64,000 nucleotides of DNA from Thermothielavioides terrestris NRRL 8126 (GCF_000226115.1 NC_016458.1:5304001-5368000), one strand, 5' to 3'. Positions 31,113 through 42,425 are shown, counted from the stretch's first letter. Notes: generated from the sequence alone by a model not told the origin. Made by a program: numbers and translations.

Positions 31113-31161
<49 letters not shown>
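31113..31161 (+). repeat. Poly(T) tract, 49 bp
   Basis: Uninterrupted T run. Read on the minus strand it is a poly(A), which could mark the 3' end of an old retroposed insertion, or simply be slippage. I could not see a matching target-site duplication. Confidence 0.9.
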
Positions 31162-31370
31162 CAGACAGAAAGTCGAGAAATGCTAGTTCTTGAACTTACC
31201 CTCCAGATAAATACGAAGAGCAGAGCCGGCAATCACTCGGAACCAAAACCAAGTCGAAGTCGAATAAGCAAGGAACGAAAGACTCGGGTACAGCACCTAG
31301 CCAGGACCAACCTCGTGAAACGGCCACCATATTCCCATCCCTCGTACAGGTAGCCAGAACGCACCTCCCC

Positions 31371-31423
31371 ACCACCATCACCATCACCATCACCATCACC
31401 ATCACCATCACCATCACCATCAC
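31371..31423 (+). repeat. CACCAT hexanucleotide microsatellite
   Basis: About eight near-perfect CACCAT units, followed by a second short CACCATCATCA stretch near 31433. It lies outside the predicted coding exons. Confidence 0.9.
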
Positions 31424-31505
31424 TGCTGCCCCCACCACCATCATCAATCATCATCAGCTTGCGTTGATTACGTCCCTGGGCTCCCAAACTCCACCCCCAT
31501 CGCCA

Positions 31506-32911
31506 TCAAGCCAAACCAAACCCGACCTGAGCTTGAACCTGAGCTTGAACCTGAACCTGAACCGGAACCTGAGCCGCGCCAGCTTCAGACGGACGACGAC
31601 GACAGCGCTTGAGATGGCGCTTCAGGTTGTCGGCGCGCATGCCGGAGGCGCCGCAGCGCTCGCAGCGGCGGTTGACCTCGCGCCACAGTGTGCGGTCGGC
31701 GCGCACGTCCGGCCGGTCGGCGTGGGCGCGGCGCATGTGCCGCGCCAGGTCCTTGCGCTCGGCGCCGCCGCGGAAGGCGGTGCAATAGGGACATTTCCGG
31801 GGACGCGTGTGGTTGTGTTGATGTTTGCTGTTCGTTTTGGCGGGAGGATGATGGAACATGTGCGGTTAGTGACGGTGAGGAGGTGGTGGGAAAGGAATTG
31901 GGGAGGTGGGAAGGGAAGGGGAAGGGAATAATGAGCGGCTTACCGGAGCAAGCCCTTCTGGGTGAAAACTTTCTGCTTGCTCTTGCAGCCGGGGTACTCA
32001 CACCGGTATACCCCGGCGCTGCTTTTGGGAGTGGTGGTTGAGGTGGATTGGGAGGCGTCGCTCTCTTGGTCGGACGAGGGGGACTGGGGTGTGTCCGGAT
32101 CCGTTGCGGGCGGCGAAGGAATAGCGGAGAACTTGGTCGAACTTAGTGATCCTGGTGTTGGTGCCGGTCCCAGGGCGCTGGGGTCAGAAACGAAAGACAA
32201 AAGGGCAGTGCCGGAGGAGGCGGTGGTGCCAACGCCACCGGAGTGTGCTTGCTGCAGTGCAAGACTGCAAAAGTTGTTACTGAGCGAAGGACTGCCTGAA
32301 CCATGGCTGAAGCTGTTGTTGTTGTTGTTGTTGTTGTTGTCAGCATCGTCGTTGTTATCACCTGTGGGAAACCAGACACCCATGGTGCTAGCCGTGTCAG
32401 AAGGAACCTATGCGTCCAAGACGTGGCTGACTTGGGGGAAAGCCACTGAAGACACGGAAGCACCAGGGGTGAAAGTATCCAACAGAGCCCAAGCATCGAT
32501 GCCGAGAAATTGTCCAGGTTCACTAGCAGAAAAGCTCAAATCCACGTCGGCGAAGCTGGTAACTCCCTGATACAAGCAACTTGGAGACTGGGCGGAAGAA
32601 ATTGGAAGAGAGCCGGCGTTCCACAGCGCATCCTTGGGGAAGTCCAAGTCAGGGGGGGTTGACTCGAGGACGGTCAAATCCCGCGGGTCCACTGTGCCGT
32701 CGCCTCTAATTCCAGCACGATGACCGGCAGACAAGTGACTTGTCCAACCTCCTTCCGAATCTAGCAGCGGCATCAGCTGTGCAGACTCATTGTCGCGCCA
32801 GGCAGGGAGGCCGGGGTCGTGCCGCACAGCGAGGAAGTTTGTTCCTTCCCCGTCCCGCTGGAGCAGCCCCTGTGCATCCCACGAGAGTCCAGGTCTTTTT
32901 AAGACTTGCAT
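31506..32911 (-). CDS. C2H2 zinc-finger protein, putative transcription factor, three exons
   Basis: Predicted nuclear DNA-binding protein. Proposed exons are 32464-32911, 31944-32361 and 31506-31827, giving 395 aa. The fingers lie at the C-terminus: YRCEYPGC...LLRKHQHNHTRP spans the 116 bp intron 31828-31943 (GTAAGC...ACAG), followed by KCPYC...LARHMRRAH and RRCERCG...LKRHLKRC. The N-terminal part is acidic and Ser/Pro-rich with an Asn run (NNNNNNNN), as in activation regions. The first intron (32362-32463, 102 bp, GTGCTT...TTTCCCACAG) is uncertain: its donor is weak. It removes the single in-frame TAG at 32408-32410 between two open frames in the same phase. Alternatively translation starts at the ATG at 32383, which has a strong CACCATGG context and lies inside that intron, giving 253 aa with the same fingers. 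Confidence 0.68.
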
Positions 32912-34056
32912 TAGCTCGCCTCCTTGGGGAAGGACAGTTGCAACGGCAGAAGCGACCTACGCCGGCGGGACCGCCATTCCCAGCTTCCGGGGTCAAACTC
33001 CGCAGGGCAGATGCACCGCCAAGCAGTGGCAACGGCGAGAATTATGGGGTAGTTGTCTGGTTTGCCAAGACGACGCAGGAGCCGGTGTCAGCTTGAGTGT
33101 CAGCTTAATCAACCTGTCTTCAGCTACAAGCTGTCAGAGTTGCTATGCTACGTGGTGGGGACTTACACAACTGTCTCGGTGGTGACGATGATGGCTCGCT
33201 TCTCTTCTCCACCACGCCCAAGTTAAGCAGGCTTGGGTGGAACAAAGGGAGCTCCGCCCGCACTGGCCGCAGAGGCAATTAGGCGCTCAAATAACTCTCT
33301 TAGTGTACCGCAGCAAGCCCGTTTGCGCCTTGTAAGAAGGCCATGGGTCGCGACCCGGGAGCGTGCAGGAGGCAGCGCGGTCGAAAGTGGCAGTCGTGGT
33401 GGGGAGCAGAAAGCCTGGTGAGCCCAAATGGTCCAGTTGGAGGCGGCCCGGCTGAGGCCCACCGCAGGTCGCAGGTGGGTTTGGGACAGGGATTGGATTG
33501 GTTGGCCGCCCTCCTACACAGTCAAGTCCGCACCCTCCGAGTCCCCAGTGCTCCAGCTCGATAACCAAGTAAACCAACCAGCTGTGGGGGCGCGGAGGCA
33601 GTCTGCCTGGGGCACACGACGAGGTCGAGACTGGCTGGACACGCTGCGGATTCTTAACGGTCAAAAAAGTCTTCGTTTGCCTCCAGGAGGCTGCCTTGGC
33701 GGTTAACTTGACACGCTTCCCGCCCGACTACCAGACGAGCATTGTATGCCCCCAGCCGGTGACGAATGGTGTAACCGCGCTTTAGCAAGGCACAGGGCTG
33801 CCTCAATGACAGATGGAAGGAGGAACATGTCGGGCGAGAGCCTCTTCTCGTACGCAGTTGTTCTTCCGGTGACAGGTTCTGTATGTACATAAATAGATCG
33901 TTTGGAATGCTCACCACAGCAGTTTTGCAATCCTCAAGAGCGACTCATTAGCGGCCCCGCACGGTTCCAAGTTTCTGCTGGTCACCGAACCTATCTTTTG
34001 AATCTTTTGAATTTGCTCCGTCGCAAGCGCCTGTCGGCTGCACACACGCGCCCAAA
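32912..34056. other. Divergent intergenic region, no gene recognised
   Basis: Separates the minus-strand zinc-finger gene from the plus-strand deaminase-like gene and should contain both promoters. Frames of up to 131 codons overlap on both strands without motifs. Confidence 0.5.
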
Positions 34057-35786
34057 ATGTCGGACTACGTCGAGCTGCCCCCCAGTGTCCGGAAACGGTT
34101 TTACGAGCCGGTCGTGCTACTGGACGCTCTCAGATCCGTCTACCTCATGGATCACAGAGTCTCCGAACCTGATTTAGAGTCGGCGTCCGGCAAGTCTTCC
34201 GAGCAGACGTACTACAGCTTTCTCAACAAACTGGCGCAGATCTGCGACAGCGAGTCTAAGCAGCCGCTCGGGAAGACCGTGACCGCCATCGTCGTGCTGG
34301 ACTACGGGAGCATAGAGTACCGCCTGGCCTCCAACCAACGGAGCACCCGTGAGTTGGACACGGTCAAGGAATACCTGACAGGAATCCTGCAGCTGCTCGC
34401 CGATGCCCGCGAGGATGAGCTGAATGACAAGGCGTTCACCGCCCGTCTACTCTCGGACATCTTGGAGAGGGTTCTGGCCTTCAATCGTCCAAGAATCGAG
34501 GGATATCTGGATTCGCTGTCTGACGAGGGCCGGATTGACTTCTGCATCAATTCATCGGCTGCCGACGGGACAAGCGATGGTAATGCACTGCAACCCATAG
34601 CCACCATGTCTCCTGTCTGCTAATATCGAGCCGCTGTCTCTTAGGGAAAGCAGTTGCCGAGGCGCTGCGAAGCCTCGTACCGCACATCAATGCTGCACGC
34701 AGCGCACCGCGGATCAAAAGCGATGAGTGTGAGCCTGACATAGCCTCATTCAACACACGGTCAGGAACTGACATACGCGCAGTCGCCCGTCACTCTGCGG
34801 TACTCCTTGAGACCATCCACTCTCATTACGAGCGCTGCCTCGAGGAGTACATGAGGAATAAGACGCGGAGCAACAGCAGCATCGCCGACAGCCCGTGGGG
34901 CGAGGTCCGACACGCCGTGGGCCGCCTCCTGTCGTACTACATCGCCATCAAGGTCATCATCTCGGCCCGCAAGTCCTGGCCGCAAATTTTCGCCAACTTC
35001 GAAGTGACCTGGATCCCCTCCAGCGAACCCTCTACCGACCCGCCCGTCATCCGCCGCACGGCCAACGGCATCCTCAGCCGCATGGGCCGCAACAAGGAGA
35101 CCATCGAAGCCTACCAGCGCCACGCCAAGAGCCTGCAGGCTTTCGGTCTGGACGACCGCATCCGGCAGCGCGCCAGCCCGGGCCGCTTCCGCCCCATCGT
35201 GCACGCCGAGGTCAACTTGCTGGCCTCGGTGCTGCGCGACCAGGCGGTGGCGGAGGCCGAGGGCGACGACCCGGTCCGCTTCTTCGACGAGGCCGCCTTC
35301 GGCCGCTACGTCGGCACCAGCAAGCCGACGTGCCTGCTGTGCCGCTTCTACTTCGCGGCGCACCCGTCGGGCGTGCGCTGCCGCGAATCGCACGGCAACC
35401 TGTACTACAACTGGCGCGCCCCCGACGTTGCTGTCGCCGAGGGGCCCGACGCCGCGCGCCAGCGGCTGGACATCCTCGAGAGCATGATCAAGGACGTGCG
35501 CGCCGAGACCTCGCGGGCGATCAGGGAGCGCTCGTACCCACGCCGGAAGCACGACTCGCGGGACACGCCGACGAATCCGCTGTGGAGTACGCAGCGGGGG
35601 AGCTCGGTCAGGGGAGGGAACGACGATGATGACCTGGCGTCGATGATGGGCCAGGTCAACTTGGATTCGGCATCTACGAGGGGCTGGAACGACTCCATGT
35701 CCTCGAGGGAGACGACTCCTGAAGGTCATGTGTCGGCTGCGGATGATGACGACGAGGATCCGGAGGACGGCGGGGCACGGTTGTAG
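34057..35786 (+). CDS. OTT_1508-like deaminase-fold protein, three exons
   Basis: Member of the OTT_1508-like group of the cytidine-deaminase superfamily, a fungal-expanded family of unknown substrate. Exons are 34057-34579, 34645-34728 and 34783-35786, giving 536 aa. Introns are 65 bp (GTAATG...TTAG) and 54 bp (GTGAGC...GCAG). The deaminase core has the zinc signature: PIVHAEVNLL (His 343, catalytic-type Glu 345) and PTCLLCRFYF (Cys 386, Cys 389). A downstream GNLYYNWRAPD fits the end of the domain. The N-terminal 170 residues are helical and conserved-looking (YYSFLNKLAQICDSE). The C-terminal tail is disordered and acidic. Because HAE and CxxC are intact, a zinc-dependent deaminase activity on a base, nucleotide or nucleic acid is plausible but unproven. 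Confidence 0.85.
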
Positions 35787-35989
35787 GTTTTGCTGGTTTA
35801 CTACCACAATGACTGTTTTCTGGTGATGGTGGATTAAGATTGATTGATTATTCGATATCACGAATTGTACGCTGATCCTTTTTTTGCAATTAAATATCCT
35901 TTCCCGGCGCCTCTATTGTGTTGAACTTGTTGTAACTCGCAAAACACGTCTAGTCTACTCCTCTGATAAACCCATCCTTAACTCTCTGG

Positions 35990-36869
35990 TCAAGCACCAT
36001 TAAGAACCAACCTCCCATGCCTTGCGGCATCCACCACCTGCCGCAACCACCACACATGTATCCTGACATCATCCGTCAACTCTGGATGAAAGCTCGTTCC
36101 AAACACATTCCCCTGCCTCACGGCAACGATATCCCCTTTGCCCTCTCCTCCTCCCGTGCCTCCCTCCCCACCGTAGACCCCCAGCACCTCGACCGGCGCC
36201 TTGCCTTTCCCCTCGCCCCCATCCTGCCGCCCGTCCGCGATGATCTCCTCGACCACGGGCGCGCGAATAAACACGGCGCGAAACGGCGCGGCCGCCGCCT
36301 CCCCGTTCTTCGCTTCCTTGAGGAACCCGAGGTCCAGCCCGGCCACGAAGCTCTGCATCTGCGTGCCGTACCGGTTCCGCAGCACGCGCACGTCCAGCCC
36401 GCCCACCAGCTCCTGCCCGCCCTGCTTCGTCGCCGACGCCTGCTCCGCCAGCATCACCAGCCCCGCGCAGGTGCCCCAGACGGGTTTGTGCTGCACCCTG
36501 TGCACACGTCAGTACATGAAAATGGAATCGGTAGGGGGGACGTGGGGGGATAAACGGGCAAGGAATGGCCGGGGTGTATTCGAGATAGTGGCAAACATAC
36601 TTGACAAAGTCTCGCAGCGGGTCGAGAAGGCCGAGCCGGCGGGCCACGATGGCCATGGTGGTGGACTCGCCGCCGGGGATGATCAGCGCGTCGCATTGGG
36701 CGAGTTGCGGCGCGGTGCGCACCTCGATGAAGGCGAAGTCTATCCCGTTGTCGGCCGATGGCTGGGGTTGAGAAGTGAGGACGTGAGTCGCGGCCTTGCG
36801 CAGCAGGTTGAGATGCTCGACTACGCCGCCTTGCAGGGCGAGAACGCCGACGGTGATGGGCTTAGTCAT
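35990..36869 (-). CDS. PDX2: Pyridoxal 5'-phosphate synthase glutaminase subunit (PDX2/SNO), two exons
   Basis: Class I glutamine amidotransferase subunit of PLP synthase. It hydrolyses glutamine and passes ammonia to the PDX1 lyase for vitamin B6 synthesis in the cytosol. Exons are 36601-36869 and 35990-36497, with a 103 bp intron (GTATGT...CACAG); 258 aa. Diagnostic motifs are VGVLALQGGVVEHL at the N-terminus, LIIPGGEST, the nucleophile in GTCAGL (Cys 100), and the HPEL dyad (His 227, Glu 229). There is a family-atypical insertion rich in Gly/Glu/Lys between the central sheet and the HPEL motif (EGKGKAPVEV...GGEGKGD). The start at 36869 is the Met directly before TKPITVGVL. It is divergent from PDX1, as SNO/SNZ are in yeast. 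Confidence 0.95.
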
Positions 36870-37978
36870 TGTGGACGTCTCGGTTGTGGTTGGGTTGTTG
36901 TGTTTGGTGGTTGGGGCAAGCAAGAAGTTCTAAGCCACGGCTATCTGATATGTCTGTGGTAACTGAGTGGTGACTAACAAATCCGTACACTTCGGAGTAC
37001 CAGATGTTCGGTGATCGCGTGGGGTCTTGCCCAGGGACGCAGTCTACGCCGATTGTCGAACCGCTCCGATCGCTCGGAATTGTCAAATCAATCAACCCGC
37101 TTCGAGCTCCACGGCTCGGAATCGGCCGGCTAAGGCCGGCATTATGACCAACGGATGAAAATGCCTCGCCACTCCATCGGGACCTTGGGACTACGCGACG
37201 ACATCGGCAGCCCCGGAAAGGTACACTAATCCTGCCGTTGCCGCAGGTAAAATACACTGTGCTGAACCCCTGGCAATGCAACGGCGGCGGTGAAAATAAA
37301 GTTAACTTACCTTATGTAACCAGCATCAGTGTGGCGCGAATCCCGCAAATCGCCCCACTGTCGCCGTTGAGACAACGCATGTGTTTGCCTTGCTCCAGAA
37401 TCTTTAAGCTGCACGACGAGGGTGTTTCGGGAACGGGTGTTCAGTTGCGCGGGTGAAACTTGGGATGCGATGTCTTGCATTACCCTATACCGTACCCAGC
37501 ACCTTATGGGACCTGGAATCTATCAGCAACATGCCTTACAGTACACCATCTGAGGTCGCAGTCATTACGGTCGCGATTTCCCGCTTCGCTGACAACTGTT
37601 AGGTAAAGTACCTCAGGTGGCTAACATGTGGCACCTCTGTGGGCGGTTTGGGGCAAGCTCCGGTTCGGAGGCCGGGCCCTCAAAGCCCCCAAATCTTGTC
37701 CGTACAGTAGCGCTAACACTGTGCCTGATACACATCTCCTTCCAGGTTCTCTCTGGATCGAGGGGTCAACCACTGACTCACGCCACTGTCTCTTCCAAAC
37801 CAGACTGGAAATCCCTTCGAACAGTGGGAGGACACTGGGTCGTTCTGATCCACCGCCTTCATTGCTGTGACTTGTGATACCCTTCAACGCCAATTACTCA
37901 ACCAGAAACTCGAATCGGATCCCTGAATTATTCAGAATAAACCCGCAACTTCGGTCAGTCCACAAAAAAAGAAAAAAG
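36870..37978. other. Shared PDX2-PDX1 divergent promoter region
   Basis: 1.1 kb between the two PLP synthase genes. No long open frame. Contains a TGACTCA site (listed separately) and a GTAAAGTACCT near 37605. Co-regulation of both genes is the likely function. Confidence 0.6.
37774..37780. promoter_or_regulatory. TGACTCA, candidate CPC1/Gcn4-type site
   Basis: Perfect match to the bZIP amino-acid-control element, 199 bp upstream of the PDX1 ATG. In yeast SNZ1/SNO1 respond to Gcn4, so a functional site here is plausible. A single 7-mer match can also occur by chance. Confidence 0.5.
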
Positions 37979-38917
37979 ATGGCAGCCAACCTTCACCCCG
38001 CCACCAACGGCACCAACAACGATGACTTTACGGTCAAGGCCGGCCTGGCCCAGATGCTGAAGGGCGGCGTCATCATGGACGTCACGACGGCCGCCGAGGC
38101 CCGGATCGCAGAAGAGGCCGGCGCCGTGGCGGTCATGGCGCTCGAGCGCATCCCCTCCGACATCCGCAAGATGGGCGGCGTGGCCCGCATGTCCAACCCG
38201 GAGATGATCAAGGAGATCCAAGCGGCCGTCACCATCCCGGTCATGGCCAAGGCCCGCATCGGCCACATCGTCGAGTGCCAGATCCTCGAGGCCCTGGGCG
38301 TCGACTACGTCGATGAGAGCGAGGTCCTGACGCCCGCCGACGACCAGTTCCACGTCGCCAAGTCCGACTTCAAGATCCCCTTCGTCTGCGGCTGCCGCAA
38401 CTTGGGCGAGGCGCTGCGCCGCATCAAGGAGGGCGCCGCCATGATCCGCACCAAGGGCGAGGCCGGCACCGGCGACATCGTCGAGGCCGTCCGGCACATC
38501 CGCACCGTCAACGCCGAGATCGCCCGGGCCAAGGCGGCTCTCGCTACGGGCGGCGACCTTGCCATCGCCACGCTCGCGCGCGAGCTCGGCTGCGACGCCG
38601 CGCTGCTCAAGCAGACCGCCGAGCTCGGCCGCCTGCCGGTCGTCAACTTCGCCGCCGGCGGCGTGGCCACGCCCGCCGACGCGGCCCTGATGATGCAGCT
38701 GGGCTGCGACGGCGTGTTCGTCGGCAGCGGCATCTTCAAGGACGCCGAGACGCCCGAGCACGCGGCCAGGCGCGCGCGCGCCATCGTCAAGGCCACCGCC
38801 AACTACACCGACAAGCAGGCGCTGATCGAGGCCAGCATCGAGCACGGCACCGCCATGAAGGGAATCAGCAATGCGGGCCTGAAGTCGGAGGAGAAGATGG
38901 CTGGTCGGGGGTGGTGA
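37979..38917 (+). CDS. PDX1: Pyridoxal 5'-phosphate synthase lyase subunit (PDX1/SNZ)
   Basis: (Beta/alpha)8-barrel enzyme that forms PLP from ribose 5-phosphate, glyceraldehyde 3-phosphate and ammonia supplied by PDX2; forms a dodecamer in the cytosol. Single exon, 312 aa. Conserved motifs are GGVIMDV (Asp 34), [20 protein letters not shown] (Lys 91, which forms the Schiff base), [15 protein letters not shown], and [11 protein letters not shown] (Lys 159). The 68-residue spacing of the two lysines matches bacterial PdxS (Lys 81 and Lys 149). The C-terminal GSGIFK phosphate-binding motif is present. An in-frame open reading extends upstream, but the ATG at 37979, just after an A-rich leader, is the expected start. 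Extremely GC-rich third positions suggest high expression. Confidence 0.97.
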   Translation: MAANLHPATNGTNNDDFTVKAGLAQMLKGGVIMDVTTAAEARIAEEAGAVAVMALERIPSDIRKMGGVARMSNPEMIKEIQAAVTIPVMAKARIGHIVECQILEALGVDYVDESEVLTPADDQFHVAKSDFKIPFVCGCRNLGEALRRIKEGAAMIRTKGEAGTGDIVEAVRHIRTVNAEIARAKAALATGGDLAIATLARELGCDAALLKQTAELGRLPVVNFAAGGVATPADAALMMQLGCDGVFVGSGIFKDAETPEHAARRARAIVKATANYTDKQALIEASIEHGTAMKGISNAGLKSEEKMAGRGW

Positions 38918-40820
38918 GAGGATCGCTGGGGAGGCACGGCTGGAAGGGGTGATTCACGGTTTCCCAAAACAGGGAGGCATGTGGTGTCATGTAATCGGCT
39001 GCGTTGGCCGTCCGTGGATTCAGTCTCAACACTGCATATTGCGGCTTGAGATTTGGAAGGAAGTGGCATCGCTCAGGGTCTGGTTGGCCGAATGGAGTCG
39101 ATGGCTTGAGTGGTTTCTCAACTGCATACTTATTGGCATGACACCAGGGTGGGAAAGCATGCAGCGCCAAATTCAGAGACACTTTTCCCGGGTCGAACAC
39201 GGAAGTCCTGCAGACCGTATTCAACCTTCCTCTAAACTCCCCTCAGCTAGCATAAAGACCGACGTGTGATTCCAATAATCTCATTCGCAAGCAGGACATC
39301 GAGACTCGATCACAAAAGCAGCAAACCTTACAGGAACCGGGAATACCAGACCTTCGCCGTCGTCGAGTCTGTACGAGTGATTCCGAAAAAGATTCAAATA
39401 GGAAACGCCTCGCGTTTTACCCAGGGGCCTCATTGAGCTAAATCAACATAACCGCATCACGGTTTTACACATGTCGATCTGTATCGGAGTTTCTGGAAAA
39501 AAACACCTCGAGTTAGTGGCAGAGTCCTTTCTCGCGGGTTTAAGCCAACACATGCGCCATCGCAGCCGCTGTTAGCTAGCCGACGAGTTCGCGATGCGTA
39601 CTGGTCGGGAATGAAAATCGTCAACCTCCGTGGAATCCCGCCAATTAGCGGGGGTGCTTCAGGACATCGTGGCAGTGAGAGATTCAAAAGGGCTGAATCG
39701 CCCCCATTCTCCTTCCAGGAAGTTCAGGGCGAGGCCAAAGATATCGCCATTCCACCCACAGGCGGTCCTGGTTGCACTCGCTGCAATTTCACTTTCGCAA
39801 CTGTTGAGAATGAGAAGCTAAGGAGCTCGGTGTACGTGCGTGTCTCTCCAAGCCACCCGGATCAGGAAGCTTGTCAGGAAGATCTTGCGGATGAGTCGCA
39901 TCGAACGAAGTCCATTGGCACAGCGAGGCTAGGGCGGCGTAGAAAGGAGCGATGAGCGTGGTGTCGGATTTCGCGGTTTTGTTTTCTAATATCTTCTTCA
40001 ACTTTTCTATTTTTTTCTTTTTTCTCTCCCTCCCTCTCCTCTGTCCAGCCTAATCATGTAAGAGGGAGCGTGTACTAGGCACTGTAAACCATCTGGATAC
40101 CTGCTTCTGGATAGGTTGACAAGGAAAGGCAAGGCCGTTGTTGATAAGATCAGGTCAGTGGCGTCGTGACCGTCATCGGATGCCACGGACTTCAGCACGG
40201 CCGAGCGAGGCGAAGATGAGTCAAGGGGGTGGTTTGTATCAACACCCATGGCTGTTTCAAGTGTTTCGTACCCCTTTCCTCATGCTCGTTGAACCGCGCC
40301 ACGGGCCCTGCCCCAGCTGAAACTCGGTGAACCAGCCTAGAGACAACTGTATTGTAATATTAAGATGCTTTGACAAAGCCCAATAATGGATCCTCCCAAA
40401 TGTGCTCTTCCTTCTTCCTCCCAGGTACCGGTTACAGGACCAGCACACAATTAGGACAGGTCGAATCCCCTAATGCGGTCAACTTGAACGCCAGTAAACC
40501 CCAAATGCTATGCATCAACGCCAAGAGGGCATACCTCCGGCAAGATTGTACCACCTCTTATGCCCTGTATCCCATGACGTAGCGCCCAAAAAACCCCGCG
40601 TCCCATCCCAGTATAGTGCCAGTCGAGTGAGAATATCCCACAACCCGCCGCATCCAGCATTACATCCTTCCGCTTTCCCAGTCCTGGCAATCATACATCT
40701 CAACAAAACCACTGGCCCACAGCCACTCCTTCTTCCACCCCAGACGTATCGAGATGACCTCCCTCCCAAGCTCCCCAGCCCTGCCCAACTCCCCAGCCCT
40801 CCCCACCACCTTATCGCTCC
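38918..40820. other. 1.9 kb intergenic between convergent genes, no gene recognised
   Basis: A frame at 39611-39955 (+, 114 codons) is unrecognised, although part looks protein-like (GCTRCNFTF). No TM or domain evidence. Probably 3' flanks of PDX1 (+) and the rhodopsin-domain gene (-). T/C-rich tract at about 40005-40035. Confidence 0.45.
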
Positions 40821-42425
40821 TCACTTCATCCACGAACTCCGCAGCACCAGCGCCACCACCTCCGCATCCGTCTTCCCGATCGTACTGCTCTCGCTCCCCG
40901 GCGACGACCCAGGCAGCAACTCCAACCCACTCGTATCCCTTTTCCCGTCCTCCCTCCCCGCCGCACCCCGCACCGCAGCCTCCACGTCGCCGATCCTACC
41001 GCCCTCCCCTCCCAGCTTCCCACGCACCTGCGCCATATACTCCCCTGCCGCCGCCCGCGCGGGCCTCGACCCGATCGTCGGCGGCCTGCCGCCGCTGGCG
41101 TGGCCGACGGTGGTGTTGAGATCGCTGGTCTGGAGCGTGTCGCGCGGCGGCGAGTCGGCGAGCAGGCGGGGGAAGAGGCGGGCGGCGAGCGGCTTGAGGG
41201 TCATGGCGCAGGCGACGACGATGGCGGTGTGGACCTCGATGACGGTCCAGTAGAGCAGGTCGGCGCCGATGTAGGTGAAGTCGGGGCCGGCGCCGGGGGC
41301 CTCGGTTCGGATGAGGATGACGAGGCGGATGAGGGAGACGAGGCAGACGCTGGGTGAGTGGTAGTGGGAGTGTTAGTGGTGTTTGGTCTGTTCGGCCGGT
41401 TGGGGGGTTGGGGGGGAAGGGGGAGAGGGAGGGGCTTGGTTGGTGGGATTGGGTGGAAGGGTGAGCCTTGGGGAGGGAAGGGGAGGAAGTGTAGGGGAAC
41501 TCACAAAAAGCCCACTGCAAAGACGCCGACAACGATGAGCTTCTGGCGAGTGGGGAGCTTGAGTGGGAGGACCATGGGAATGGGCAGGATGAAGATCATC
41601 CAGTCGGTCGCTATGACGCAACTGGGACTCATGGTTAGTGCTGATGGTAACCGTACGCAAGGTGAGCCGTACCCTGTATTTGCCCACCAGGTGTCCTGCG
41701 GCTGGCAGAACGAGGGCGTAACGGTTGGGTCCCAAACGGCCTGAAGTGGGATGCAATCTGTAAGGGTTGCGGCAACGGAGAACAGGCTCGTGAGGACAAC
41801 AATGGCGAGCACAAGGTAGCACGCTCTGCGTGCCCACGGGAGGGTGAAGATGGTCAGGTAGAGCAGGCAGATGGACACCTTCGTAATGGCCAAGCTGAGC
41901 ACGTAAAAGAGCAGCGAGAACCACCATGCCTGTATGTCCAGTGTCAGTCCAATGGACGAGATATCTCCACCATGCAGGACAACACGAACCTCCATCAGTG
42001 GGCTGTAATCGACTGGCAGGTCAATGTCGTACAGGTGTATACCCATGCCATGCTTGCATTCTGCCGTCCTTGTGAGCCTGCGGTTTCAACTGGGTCATAA
42101 GACATGGCGGGGGACCGACGCTCAACGATACTGATGCAGCACCCTCCTGCAGCTATCTGTGTTGTCTGATGTCAGTGCTCCGCGCCAGACGCTAGCTCCC
42201 GGGACGAGGACGTCGGCACGTTCGCACCAGAGACAGTACAATGAACCAATCACTGATGCCGAGGGTGTGCACGATCCTGGTGCGGGTCCAGAGTCTGAGC
42301 AAGACGAAGATGAGGGCGATCGTCCATGTTATCCAGGTTGCGGCGAGCATGTTCGGTCGCAGGTCGCTGTGGTCCAGATCGGACGCGGAGGCGCCAGCAG
42401 GCCCTCCGGGCGATGAAGAGCTCAT
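40821..42425 (-). CDS. Rhodopsin-domain (PTH11-like) integral membrane protein, four or more exons
   Basis: Seven-TM-type plasma-membrane protein of the large fungal rhodopsin-domain family, of unknown ligand. The ATG at 42425 leads into MLAATWITWTIALIFVLLRLW (TM1). Then come the family motif GMGIHLYDI, TM helices WWFSLLFYVLSLAITKVSICLL and ACYLVLAIVVLTSLFSVAA, the conserved C-x-PLQAVWD, ATDWMIFILPIPMVLPL, and LIRLVILIRTE. The last exon encodes a soluble Gly/Arg-rich tail. Well-supported introns are 41622-41672 (51 bp, no stop, in frame) and 41350-41504 (155 bp). The first intron is not resolved: exon 1 ends near 42220-42240 and exon 2 starts near 42062-42077. With any junction I tried, the second helix is shorter than usual, so exon 1 may be mispredicted or the gene may be degenerate there. 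Confidence 0.72.

Larger units (their letters stand above)
30820..31505. other. Intergenic between convergent genes, with homopolymer and hexamer repeats
   Basis: 3' flanks of the FAR1-like (+) and C2H2 (-) genes. Contains a 17-T run at about 30843, a 49-T run at 31113-31161 and a CACCAT hexamer repeat at 31371-31423 (both listed separately). No gene. Confidence 0.6.

Noticed and set aside
34761..35861. 366-codon open frame antisense to the deaminase-like gene
   Set aside because: Arg/Ala/Val-rich shadow of GC-biased third positions; the sense strand has conserved motifs and splice sites.
37955..38845. 296-codon open frame antisense to PDX1
   Set aside because: Shadow frame of a highly GC-biased gene; no family resemblance.
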